From assembly GCA_016716675.1 (NCBI GenBank), contig JADJVG010000021.1:1-13486 (forward strand): a stretch of 13,486 bases of DNA, written 5' to 3'. The notes under the pieces were generated by a model, which had not been told where the DNA came from, did not search any database, and was given only the letters and a program-made list of their open reading frames with translations. Below, piece after piece: positions 7,069 to 13,486 of the stretch; position 1 is the first letter of the stretch, and each line of letters begins with the position of its first letter. Both the position numbers and the translations under genes were made by a program. This stretch comes from Hyphomicrobium sp. (lineage in GTDB: Bacteria; Pseudomonadota; Alphaproteobacteria; Rhizobiales; Hyphomicrobiaceae).

Positions 7069-8691
7069 ATGACCAAAGAACGCCTCTATCTCTATGACAC
7101 GACGCTGCGCGACGGCGCGCAGACGACGGGTGTCGATTTTTCGCTGTCCGACAAGCGCCGCCTGATGCGCGTGCTCGACGAGCTAGGCCTTGATTATATC
7201 GAGGGCGGCTATCCGGGCGCGAACACCACAGACAGCGAGCTGTTTTCTTCGGTGCCCGACTTTAAGTCGGCGCGCTTCACTGCGTTTGGCATGACGAAGC
7301 GCGCGGGCCGCTCGGTCTCCAACGATCCAGGGCTGCAGGCGCTGCTGCAATCGAAGGCCGATAGCATCTGCCTCGTCGCCAAGTCGTGGGACTATCACGT
7401 GCGCGTCGCGCTCGGCATCACGAATGAAGATAACCTCGAGTCGATTGCCCAGTCCGTCGCCGCCGTTCTTGAGACGCAGCGCGAGGCGCTGGTGGACTGC
7501 GAGCATTTCTTCGACGGTTACAAAGGTAATCGCGCCTATGCGCTAAGCGTCGCCAAGACCGCCTTCGACGCGGGCGCGCGCTGGGTTGTGTTGTGCGATA
7601 CCAACGGCGGAACGCTGCCGCATGAAGTGTCGGAAATCGTCGCCGACGTGGCCAAGCACGTGCCGAGCGCCAACCTTGGCATTCACACCCATAACGACAC
7701 CGAAAACGCCGTCGCAAATACCTTGATGGCGGTGCGCGCCGGATGCCGCCAGATCCAGGGCACGCTGAACGGTCTCGGCGAGCGTTGCGGCAACGCCAAC
7801 ATGACGTCGATCATTCCGACGCTTCTTTTGAAAAGCGAATTCGCCAATCACTTCCAGACTGGCGTGACGCCCGAACGCTTGCAGAAGCTCACGCACGCGA
7901 GCCGCGTGCTCGATGAAGTGCTGAACGAAGCGCCCGACCGGCATGCCCCGTATGTCGGCGAAAGCGCGTTCGCGACCAAGGCCGGCATTCACGCATCCGC
8001 GCTTATGAAAGAGCCGGAAACCTACGAACACGTGCGGCCCGAAAGCGTCGGCAACGAGCGGCGCATTTTGGTGTCGAAGCAGGGCGGGCGCTCGTCGCTT
8101 ATGTCGGCGCTGGAGCGCCTCGATCTCGCCGGTAGCACGGACGATGCCAAGGTGCAGGCCCTGCTCGATGAAGTGAAGCTTCGCGAAGACGGCGGCTATG
8201 CGTATGAGGCGGCGGAAGCGTCGTTCGAATTGCTGGCGCGGCGGATGCTGGACGACGTGCCGCGCTATTTCTCGGTCGATAGTTTTCGCGTGATTGTTGA
8301 GCGGCCCGCTGATGGCAACGGCCGCGCGGCGACGCAATCGCAAGCCATCGTCAGCGTGTCGATCGCAGGCGAAGAACAGCCGCTGGTTTCAGTCGGCGAA
8401 GGCAACGGCCCGGTCAACGCGCTGGATACCGCACTGCGCCGTGATCTCGGCCGCTATCAAAAGCATATCGAGAACGTCGAGCTGGTCGATTACAAGGTTC
8501 GTATTCTGACGCAGACGGGGGCAGGCGGCACAGAAGCCGTGACGCGCGTGCTCGTCGAAAGCCAAGACACCGAGACAGGCGAGCGCTGGACGACGGTTGG
8601 CGTTTCTCCAAACATCATCGACGCAAGTTTCGAAGCGCTTCTCGACAGCATCAACTACAAGCTGTTGAAAGACGGCGCCACGACCGTTTGA
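7069..8691 (+). CDS. cimA: (R)-citramalate synthase
   Basis: This 540-residue enzyme condenses pyruvate with acetyl-CoA to give (R)-citramalate, the entry to isoleucine synthesis that bypasses threonine deaminase. The TIM-barrel domain begins LYLYDTTLRDGAQTTGVDFS (6-25), with metal-binding Asp10 and catalytic Arg14. It continues with EGGYPGANTTD (45-55), CDTNGGTLPHE (176-186), GIHTHNDTENAVAN (204-217, metal-binding HTHND) and GTLNGLGERCGNANM (231-245). The C-terminal 150 residues form the LeuA-type regulatory domain, with VSIAGEEQPLVSVGEGNGPVNALD and a final SINYKL. Length and the GGYPGAN segment favour the long citramalate synthase type over 2-isopropylmalate or homocitrate synthase. The C-terminal domain suggests end-product feedback, isoleucine by family analogy. 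It is the last gene of the cysS operon and ends four bases before the convergent DUF2233 stop. The ribosome-binding site is weak. Confidence 0.93.
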   Translation: MTKERLYLYDTTLRDGAQTTGVDFSLSDKRRLMRVLDELGLDYIEGGYPGANTTDSELFSSVPDFKSARFTAFGMTKRAGRSVSNDPGLQALLQSKADSICLVAKSWDYHVRVALGITNEDNLESIAQSVAAVLETQREALVDCEHFFDGYKGNRAYALSVAKTAFDAGARWVVLCDTNGGTLPHEVSEIVADVAKHVPSANLGIHTHNDTENAVANTLMAVRAGCRQIQGTLNGLGERCGNANMTSIIPTLLLKSEFANHFQTGVTPERLQKLTHASRVLDEVLNEAPDRHAPYVGESAFATKAGIHASALMKEPETYEHVRPESVGNERRILVSKQGGRSSLMSALERLDLAGSTDDAKVQALLDEVKLREDGGYAYEAAEASFELLARRMLDDVPRYFSVDSFRVIVERPADGNGRAATQSQAIVSVSIAGEEQPLVSVGEGNGPVNALDTALRRDLGRYQKHIENVELVDYKVRILTQTGAGGTEAVTRVLVESQDTETGERWTTVGVSPNIIDASFEALLDSINYKLLKDGATTV

Positions 8692-8695
8692 GCGG

Positions 8696-9436
8696 CTATT
8701 TGCGGGCGCGATAGACAGCCAGCATCGGGCCGAGGCGCGGGCCGAACGTGGGGCGGAATTGGCCAGCGATGCGCAATTGCGAGACGCTGCCGTCGAAATA
8801 CAGTGCGTTCGGGCATTTCAGGTGATCGCGGAACAACCGCGCGAATGCGCCGAAAGACACCGGCACCTCGGAAATCGCAAATGCGACACGCCCGCCTTTC
8901 GTCACGCCGACGCCGTTGCGGATATAGCGCGACGGTCCGTCCTCATCGAAGCGCGGATTGAGTTTTCCGTCGATGACCAGCATCGGGCCCGACTGTGTGG
9001 CAAGGTCGGCGCGTGGCATCAGCCGCGCATAGGCGCTTGTCGAGGTGACGGCAGCCGTTCGTCCTTTGACCCAGAACACGCCGTTCGGCTGCAGATGAAA
9101 ATTGCCGTAGCCCGATTTGCGCGTGTTCAAGCGATTGCGTTCGACGCCGTTTTCAACGTACAGCCCGGCAGGTTCGTATTCGGGCGTGTACATACCGGCA
9201 TTGGTTGCAAACAGCAGATCGTCGGCGGGCACCGCGCCAAGACTTCCATATTTTTCACCGTTCGGCGCATTGAGATACATGTGGAAGGCGTGCTCGGCAG
9301 GATTGGCCGTGCAGACCGTGAATGCGCGGCTCTCGAACGTTACGGCTTCGCAGGCCGGCGTTTCGGCGCGCGCCTGCAGCACTGGTGCCACCGCGAACAG
9401 CGCAGCAAGCGCGACGATGCGTTTCGCGCACGCCAC
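8696..9436 (-). CDS. Phosphodiester glycosidase family (DUF2233) exported protein
   Basis: This 246-residue protein has a signal peptide at 1-24 (CAKRIVALAALFAVAPVLQARA) and so is periplasmic or secreted. The rest matches the NAGPA / DUF2233 domain: LLFATNAGMYTPEYEPAGL (74-92), GYGNFHLQPNGVFWVKG (109-125), ATQSGPMLVIDGKLNP (146-161), RNGVGVTKGGRVAFAISE (173-190) and ALYFDGSVSQL (211-221). Some relatives cleave N-acetylglucosamine phosphodiester bonds; most bacterial members have no tested substrate. I chose the GTG at 9436 because GAAGAG lies seven bases upstream and the signal peptide then starts cleanly. Longer frames back to 9712 run through soxZ and are not credible; an ATG at 9478 is possible but overlaps the soxZ end. 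It follows soxZ by 31 bases, so it is probably co-transcribed with soxYZ, although no sulfur role is known for the family. Confidence 0.87.
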   Translation of the reverse strand: MACAKRIVALAALFAVAPVLQARAETPACEAVTFESRAFTVCTANPAEHAFHMYLNAPNGEKYGSLGAVPADDLLFATNAGMYTPEYEPAGLYVENGVERNRLNTRKSGYGNFHLQPNGVFWVKGRTAAVTSTSAYARLMPRADLATQSGPMLVIDGKLNPRFDEDGPSRYIRNGVGVTKGGRVAFAISEVPVSFGAFARLFRDHLKCPNALYFDGSVSQLRIAGQFRPTFGPRLGPMLAVYRARK

Positions 9437-9467
9437 GATAAAATCTCTTCGGTATCGATTGGTTCCG

Positions 9468-9794
9468 TCACACCACATTGAGCGGCGTGAGCTCCACGGT
9501 CTTCGTGCCGTTATCGTCGATCCAGGCAAATTCGAATGTGCCGGGGCCGGGAACGCGAAGCTGAAAAGAGATGAAGGGGTTGGCGGAAATCCCTGACCCG
9601 AGTTCGGCGCGAAAGACCTCAGCGTCGCCGAATTTTGCAATGAACGTGTTGAGGATGTCGCGCGGGATGGGTTTGCCGTCTTTATCTTTGCGATGCCCGG
9701 TTTCCATGACATGGGTGATCAGCGTCTTCACCTCGATGATATCACCGACCTTGGCGCTCTCTGGCAGTTTGATGCGTGGTCTTGAAGCCGCCAT
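9468..9794 (-). CDS. soxZ: Sulfur-carrier complex subunit SoxZ
   Basis: SoxZ is the 108-residue partner of SoxY. The periplasmic SoxYZ heterodimer carries thiosulfate- or sulfide-derived sulfur through the Sox cycle. The protein shows the family pattern throughout: PRIKLPESAKVGDIIEVKTLI (6-26), HVMETGHRKDKDGKPIPRDI (28-47), FGDAEVFRAELGSGISANPFISF (54-76) and GPGTFEFAWIDDNG (82-95). It has no signal peptide, as usual, because SoxZ is carried out with Tat-exported SoxY. The start at 9794 has AAGGA about nine bases upstream and lies 13 bases after the soxY stop. A longer frame starting at 10025 reads antisense-like sequence inside soxY and is rejected. A DUF2233 gene follows rather than soxA. 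Confidence 0.95.
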   Translation of the reverse strand: MAASRPRIKLPESAKVGDIIEVKTLITHVMETGHRKDKDGKPIPRDILNTFIAKFGDAEVFRAELGSGISANPFISFQLRVPGPGTFEFAWIDDNGTKTVELTPLNVV

Positions 9795-9807
9795 GGCGTT
9801 TGTCCTT

Positions 9808-10320
9808 CTAGGAGCCGCAGCCGCCGATGGTGACTTTGACGAGCACCGTCGCGATTTCCATCGTGCCGTTCGACATCTGAGCAAGCGCCACGACGTCCTG
9901 CGTTTTGGCCAGACGCATGCGGCTTTGTACGCGCGCCAATCCATTGATCGGCGAGAGGTGGAACGTGGCGACGCGCGCCACTGGGTTGCTGGTTGACAGC
10001 AGATAGATGGTTTTGACGTAGTCATCCGCCGTCATAGGACTTTCGACCGTGATCGTAACGGGAACGAAATTGCCGTTCTCAGCAATCTCCGGCAGTTCCA
10101 GTTTGATTTTGCCTTCGGTCGGTGCCGCGCCAGCAAGCAGCTTGGTGAGCTCTTCCTCGAACCACTTCGTGCGCTCGATCTTCGAGGATGACGCGTCGTC
10201 GGCGAGCGCACCAACATCCAATAGCAATGCGCTGAGGCCCGACGATATCGCAAGCGCCGTCGCTGCGGACGCTAGCAGAGCCCGACGTGACATGAGCGCA
10301 ATGCGGATATTATCAGCCAT
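9808..10320 (-). CDS. soxY: Sulfur-carrier protein SoxY
   Basis: SoxY binds sulfur intermediates covalently on the thiol of a cysteine at its flexible C-terminus. Here the end reads VKVTIGGCGS, so Cys168 is the carrier residue; the usual end is GGCGG, and the last residue is Ser here. Residues 10-40 form a Tat-type signal peptide with SRRALLAS followed by a hydrophobic stretch, ending near ALA at 38-40. The mature domain shows KLELPEIAENGNFVPVTITVESPM (73-96, the SoxY beta-sandwich), YLLSTSNPVARVATFHLSP (106-124) and SRMRLAKTQDVVALAQMSNG (133-152). I kept the ATG at 10320; the ATG at residue 10, just before the twin arginines, is an alternative. The gene leads soxZ and diverges from fccB across about 180 bases. 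Confidence 0.95.
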   Translation of the reverse strand: MADNIRIALMSRRALLASAATALAISSGLSALLLDVGALADDASSSKIERTKWFEEELTKLLAGAAPTEGKIKLELPEIAENGNFVPVTITVESPMTADDYVKTIYLLSTSNPVARVATFHLSPINGLARVQSRMRLAKTQDVVALAQMSNGTMEIATVLVKVTIGGCGS

Positions 10321-10406
10321 TACTTCGTTCTAAGGCTCTTGTGCTCGAGTCGTGATTTTGCAGGGACCATACGTTAGAAAGTTCGCTCTGCGCTAGTTAC
10401 AAGGGA

Positions 10407-10427
10407 TTCATTTCCTGACAAAATGAA
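10407..10427. promoter_or_regulatory. Perfect inverted repeat between soxY and fccB, candidate operator
   Basis: TTCATTT at 10407-10413 and AAATGAA at 10421-10427 are exact reverse complements around a 7-base spacer. The repeat lies 86 bases from the soxY start and 74 bases from the fccB start. Read toward soxY, it covers TTGTCA (complement of 10416-10421), a fair -35 hexamer, though no good -10 follows. A perfect 7+7 repeat in an AT-rich patch between divergent sulfur genes fits a dimeric repressor site. ArsR-type regulators (SoxR, SqrR, BigR) commonly control such genes, but I cannot show which protein binds here. Confidence 0.45.
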
Positions 10428-10501
10428 GGCGATGATGGTGTTTTGCCATGGTTCTGCCACCAAAAGAAAAAAGTAATAGGCACGAGAGGCTTCGAAACCA
10501 C

Positions 10502-11887
10502 ATGACAGAGATCACACGCCGTCAATTTGCCGGACTGACGGCGGGTGCGGGCTTGATCGGCGCGATGCCGCGCCTGAGCAGACGCGCATTTGCACAGGCG
10601 GCCGGAAAAATCGTCATCATCGGCGGCGGCCCTGGCGGCGTAACCGTTGCCAACCGCGTGAAGGCGGCGAGCCCTGATCTCGATGTGACGCTCATCGAAC
10701 CGAAGCAGCAGTATACGACGTGCTTCTCTTCTAATCTTTATATTGGCGGGTTCCGCTCGTTTCGATCGATCACGCACGATTATGAGGTCGTGAAGAAGCG
10801 CGGCATCCGCGTGGTGAGCGACATGGCCTCTGCTGTCGATCCGACGGCCAAGACGGTGACGCTGGCGAAGGGTGGTGCCGCGATACCCTATGACCGGCTG
10901 GTGATCGCACCCGGCATCGATATAAAATTCGACAGTGTGGAAGGCTATTCTCTAGAGGCTGCGGAAATCATGCCGCACGCCTGGCAGGGCGGACCGCAGA
11001 CGTGGTTGCTCAAGCAGAAGTTGCTGGCGATGTCCGACGGCGGTCTCGTTGTGATAACCGTGCCGCCGAACCCATACCGCTGCCCGCCCGGACCCTACGA
11101 GCGTGCCTGTATGATCGGGCATTTTCTCAAAACCCGGAAACCGAAGTCGAAACTCATTATCTTCGACGCTAAGAAGACGATCTCGAAGCAGGCCGTATTC
11201 GAAGAGGCGTTTGCCGAATTCTACAAGGACATCATCGAACTCAACCTGACCAATGAAATCGATGATTTTGCGGTTCAGCGTGTGGACCCGAAGACCGGCG
11301 ACGTGGTGGTGAAAGCTGGTCGCACGGAACGGGCAACTGTCGCAAACATCATTCCTGCGCAGAAGGCCGGCGGCATCGCCGCACTCGCTGGCGTGACGGA
11401 TGGTGACTGGTGTCCGGTCAACCCTGACAATTTTGCGTCCACCAAGGTGAAGGACGTCTACGTGCTCGGCGATGCCGCGATCGCAGCCGACATGCCGAAG
11501 TCGGCGTATACAGCGGTCAGTCAGGCGGGCGTCGTCGCAGCCGATATCATCGCCGATCTCTCTGGTCAGCCGCGCACGCCGGGCACCTATCGCAACACCT
11601 GCTGGTCGATGCTGGCGCCGGAAAACAGCGCCAAGGTCGGCGCCGACTACACGCCGGTCATGAAGGACGGTAAGGGGTTTCTGGAGCCGAAAAACTCGTT
11701 CGTTTCGAAGCCGGGCGAGAGCGCTGAGGTGCGCCGCGAGACGTACGATGAAAGCGTCGGCTGGTATGCGTCGCTCGTTGCCGATCTCTTTGGCACGGTG
11801 CCCGCAACGGCGGATGCGCCTGACGACGCGCAAGACAAAGGGCCAGGCGACGTGCCGGCTTCCGATAAGGCGGCACACAAGAAATAG
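10502..11887 (+). CDS. fccB: Flavocytochrome c sulfide dehydrogenase flavoprotein subunit
   Basis: This 461-residue periplasmic FAD protein belongs to the family that oxidises sulfide or persulfide and passes electrons to a cytochrome c subunit (FccB, also SoxF). The N-terminus has a Tat motif, TRRQFAGL at 5-12, and a likely cleavage after AFA near 31. The dinucleotide fold starts KIVIIGGGPGGVTVANRV (36-53). Cys74 in QYTTCFSSN corresponds to the cysteine that binds FAD covalently. Cys194 in YRCPPGPYERA and Cys367 in RNTCWSM correspond to the redox-active disulfide pair. DWCPVNPDNFAS (302-313) and VYVLGDAA (319-326) complete the pattern. A Pro/Ala/Asp/Lys-rich tail occupies about 432-461. I chose the ATG at 10502 because the Tat motif then sits at the N-terminus; GAGAGG lies 12 bases upstream. 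The gene diverges from soxYZ, and no cytochrome gene follows. Confidence 0.92.
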   Translation: MTEITRRQFAGLTAGAGLIGAMPRLSRRAFAQAAGKIVIIGGGPGGVTVANRVKAASPDLDVTLIEPKQQYTTCFSSNLYIGGFRSFRSITHDYEVVKKRGIRVVSDMASAVDPTAKTVTLAKGGAAIPYDRLVIAPGIDIKFDSVEGYSLEAAEIMPHAWQGGPQTWLLKQKLLAMSDGGLVVITVPPNPYRCPPGPYERACMIGHFLKTRKPKSKLIIFDAKKTISKQAVFEEAFAEFYKDIIELNLTNEIDDFAVQRVDPKTGDVVVKAGRTERATVANIIPAQKAGGIAALAGVTDGDWCPVNPDNFASTKVKDVYVLGDAAIAADMPKSAYTAVSQAGVVAADIIADLSGQPRTPGTYRNTCWSMLAPENSAKVGADYTPVMKDGKGFLEPKNSFVSKPGESAEVRRETYDESVGWYASLVADLFGTVPATADAPDDAQDKGPGDVPASDKAAHKK

Positions 11888-12137
11888 GTGCCACCGCGGT
11901 CCGGCTGCCCGGATTAGCCAAAGCCATGGGCGGGCTTGCCTGTCGATGGGATACTCGACGCTTGCCAGCGAAACTTGACCTGCCCGCAGGGTAGCACCCG
12001 CAAGGCCGCCCGGCCGACGCTGGCACGCAGAAGCGGGGTTCGCGCTTCCCTAAAAACATGGTTAGCTAGAATGAGCCTTTCCCCCGGGGCCCGGTGAGCG
12101 GCAGTGCCGGTTGCCGACGTCGTTAACCATTCGGAGG
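11888..12137. other. Intergenic region between fccB and fadE, no supported gene
   Basis: The gap between the two genes is 345 bases. This left part holds no convincing open frame in either direction and no CXXCH cytochrome fragment. Small items seen are a perfect ACCGCGGT palindrome near 11893, and a G/C-rich stretch around 12078-12092. There is no clear stem followed by a T-tract that would end fccB transcription. The right part (12122 onward) carries the fadE control region described separately. Confidence 0.5.
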
Positions 12138-12153
12138 TTGACGTATAGGTCAA
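12122..12153. promoter_or_regulatory. Cluster of three GTYAA half-sites over the fadE promoter
   Basis: GTTAACC (12122-12128) faces GGTTGAC (12136-12142) with one mismatch and a 7-base spacer. TTGAC (12138-12142) faces GTCAA (12149-12153) perfectly with a 6-base spacer. The middle half-site is shared and overlaps the -35 box. This arrangement fits a repressor or dual regulator binding as dimers. A fatty-acid-responsive TetR or GntR protein would make sense for fadE but is inference. TTAACCAT at 12123-12130 also resembles a CtrA half-site. Confidence 0.4.
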
Positions 12154-12166
12154 GCAGAGGTATCTG
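12138..12166 (+). promoter_or_regulatory. Probable sigma-70 promoter of fadE
   Basis: TTGACG at 12138-12143 is a near-perfect -35 box, followed by an exact 17-base spacer and TATCTG at 12161-12166 as a weaker -10 box. Transcription would begin near 12173, leaving a leader of about 60 bases before the ATG. No mapped start supports this; it rests on hexamer match and spacing. Confidence 0.5.
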
Positions 12167-12182
12167 GAGGGAGAGCTGGCGT

Positions 12183-12213
12183 GGCTGGAGCGCGGGACTT
12201 CCGCGTGCCAGCC
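12183..12213 (+). promoter_or_regulatory. Strong hairpin in the fadE leader
   Basis: GGCTGG (12183-12188) pairs with CCAGCC (12208-12213). After one mismatch the stem continues with a G-T pair and five or more G-C pairs to 12195/12201, closing a loop of GACTT at 12196-12200. The stem has about 12 pairs. It ends only five bases before the GGAGG ribosome-binding site (12219-12223), so it could influence translation of fadE or act as a leader control element. No T-tract follows the stem, so it is not a typical intrinsic terminator. Confidence 0.5.
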
Positions 12214-12232
12214 GAGACGGAGGCACTGCCCA

Positions 12233-13486
12233 ATGGCAACGATCGTCTTTCTCGGACTTGTTATAGCTGCCTTTCTGACCCTCAGTATGCGCAAGGCCCC
12301 GATGTGGGCATGGGCGCTGGCGGTTGGCGCGCTGACCTATATTGCGCAATCGGGTCTGCTGAGCGGCGGTCCGCCTGCGACGGGCTTTTTAAGTTACATC
12401 GCCTGGCTCCCCTTCATTGCGCTGGCGCTGCTGTCCGTGCCGTCTTTGCGCCGCCAATTCATCGTCGCGCCGGTTTTTGCGATGGTGCAGAAAATTCTGC
12501 CCAAGGTTTCCGACACCGAAGCCCAAGCGCTGGACGCTGGCACAGTCGGCTTCGACGCCGAAATTTTTTCCGGCACGCCCGATTGGGCGAAGCTGCAAGC
12601 GATCCCACCGATCCAGCTATCAGCCGAAGAACAGGCGTTCCTCGACGGTCCGACCGAAGAGCTGTGCAAGCTCATCGACGATTGGCAGATCCGCCACGCC
12701 AACCGCGAAATCCCAGACGTCATCTGGGACTTCGCCAAGTCGCATGGCTTCCTCGGCATGTTGATTTCCAAGGACCACGGCGGCCTTGGGTTCTCCGCGC
12801 AAGCCCAGTCGCTGATCCTCGGTAAGATTGCGTCGCGGTCGCCGGATGTGGTGACGATCGTCATGGTGCCGAACTCTCTTGGCCCAGGCGAGTTGATCGA
12901 AAAATACGGCACCGACACGCAGAAACATTACTACCTGCCGCGCCTCGCGAAGGGCCTCGAAGTGCCATGCTTCTCGCTAACCGGGCCGACATCGGGTTCG
13001 GACGCGGCGACGATGCGCGACATTGGCTATGTGACGCGCGGTACGCACGACGGCAAGGAGGTGCTCGGCATCCGGCTGTCGTGGGATAAGCGCTACATCA
13101 CGCTCGGCCCGAAGGCGTCGCTCGTCGGTCTGGCGTTCCGCCTGTTCGACAAGGACAACCTGCTCGGCAAGGGCGAGGACGTCGGCATTACGCTGGCGTT
13201 GATCCCGGCCACGCATCCTGGCGTCAATATCGGGCGGCGGCATTTGCCGTCGGGCGCCGCCTTCCCGAACGGTCCCAATTGGGGCAATGACGTTTTCATT
13301 CCGATGGAGTGGGTGATCGGCGGCGACGCGATGGCCGGTCAGGGCTGGCGCATGTTGATGGAGTGCCTGTCGGCGGGCCGCGCGATTTCGCTGCCGTCGT
13401 CGGCAACAGCTGGTGCCAAGACGATGCTGCGCGTCACCTCGGCATATGCCCGCATCCGCAAGCAGTTCGGTCTGCCGGTGTCGCGC
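12233..13486 (+). CDS. fadE: Acyl-CoA dehydrogenase FadE, partial
   Basis: The frame is open from the ATG at 12233 to the right edge (418 codons), about half of a FadE-type protein of some 800 residues. FadE catalyses the first step of fatty-acid beta-oxidation, forming trans-2-enoyl-CoA with FAD as acceptor. Unlike short acyl-CoA dehydrogenases it has an N-terminal membrane part: two hydrophobic segments at about 3-17 and 25-70 with a Gly/Pro linker. The rest follows E. coli FadE closely: LSAEEQAFLDGPTEE, VPNSLGPGELIEKYGT, YYLPRLAKGLEVPCFSLTGP, LSWDKRYITLGPKASLVGLAF, IGRRHLPSGAAFPNGP and AGQGWRMLMECLSAGRAISLPS. GGAGG nine bases upstream supports the start. The catalytic C-terminal half lies beyond the window. 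The gene has its own promoter and leader hairpin and does not appear to belong with fccB. Confidence 0.95.
   Translation, partial: MATIVFLGLVIAAFLTLSMRKAPMWAWALAVGALTYIAQSGLLSGGPPATGFLSYIAWLPFIALALLSVPSLRRQFIVAPVFAMVQKILPKVSDTEAQALDAGTVGFDAEIFSGTPDWAKLQAIPPIQLSAEEQAFLDGPTEELCKLIDDWQIRHANREIPDVIWDFAKSHGFLGMLISKDHGGLGFSAQAQSLILGKIASRSPDVVTIVMVPNSLGPGELIEKYGTDTQKHYYLPRLAKGLEVPCFSLTGPTSGSDAATMRDIGYVTRGTHDGKEVLGIRLSWDKRYITLGPKASLVGLAFRLFDKDNLLGKGEDVGITLALIPATHPGVNIGRRHLPSGAAFPNGPNWGNDVFIPMEWVIGGDAMAGQGWRMLMECLSAGRAISLPSSATAGAKTMLRVTSAYARIRKQFGLPVSR

Noticed and set aside
7543..8343. Minus-strand frame of 266 codons opposite cimA
   Set aside because: Antisense shadow of cimA, with Arg/His-rich composition and no recognisable domain.
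9468..10025. Extended soxZ frame of 185 codons
   Set aside because: The extra N-terminal 77 residues read out of frame through soxY; the ATG at 9794 has a good ribosome-binding site and the family N-terminus.
10952..11878. Long minus-strand frame of 308 codons opposite fccB
   Set aside because: It lies antisense to a clearly conserved fccB, is rich in Arg and His, and has no family motif; it is a by-product of GC-rich codon use.
12005..12019. 15-base sequence also present at 1818-1832
   Set aside because: The shared stretch is G/C-only apart from one base and the flanks do not match, so chance in GC-rich DNA is the simplest reading.
12123..12130. CtrA half-site TTAACCAT before fadE
   Set aside because: A single half-site without the TTAA-N7-TTAA pair, and it is better explained as part of the GTYAA array; not called as a CtrA site.
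1..13486. Mobile element, CRISPR array, prophage or defence island
   Set aside because: No transposase, integrase, spaced repeats or tRNA-flanked boundaries are visible, and gene content is largely housekeeping.

Overview
The window reads as an ordinary chromosomal segment of a GC-rich alphaproteobacterium, most likely a Hyphomicrobiales member such as a Hyphomicrobium relative. The main clues are a DUF2865 exported protein, a cysS / GNAT / citramalate synthase operon, a second-type glutamyl-tRNA synthetase, and a soxYZ / flavocytochrome c flavoprotein locus. I found no integrase, transposase, CRISPR array, rRNA or tRNA, and no defence or secondary-metabolite cluster. The organism assignment is inference from gene content.

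Layout. Minus strand 1060 to 1 is an acyltransferase-3 (OafA-like) membrane protein cut by the left edge. It faces a gene-poor stretch of about 440 bases, then a small charged alpha-helical protein (1504-1818, plus) and another gap of about 330 bases. gltX follows (2148-3518, plus) and converges on a secreted DUF2865 protein (4869-3613, minus). A divergent intergenic region leads to the operon cysS, GNAT acetyltransferase and cimA (5104-8691, plus). cysS and the GNAT gene overlap by four bases.

The second half holds a small sulfur-oxidation module. On the minus strand are soxY, soxZ and a DUF2233 / phosphodiester-glycosidase protein (10320 down to 8696, converging on cimA). Diverging from soxY on the plus strand is a Tat-exported flavocytochrome c sulfide dehydrogenase flavoprotein (10502-11887). 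SoxYZ carries sulfur intermediates on a C-terminal cysteine, and the FccB-like flavoprotein probably oxidises sulfide or persulfide in the periplasm. No cytochrome partner, SoxB or SoxXA is in the window. The right end is the first 418 codons of fadE, with a recognisable promoter, a cluster of GTCAA-type half-sites and a strong hairpin directly before its ribosome-binding site.

I found no clearly undescribed system. The points most worth checking are the regulatory structures before fadE, the perfect inverted repeat between soxY and fccB, the fccB without a cytochrome gene beside it, and a probable frame change at the end of the DUF2865 gene.
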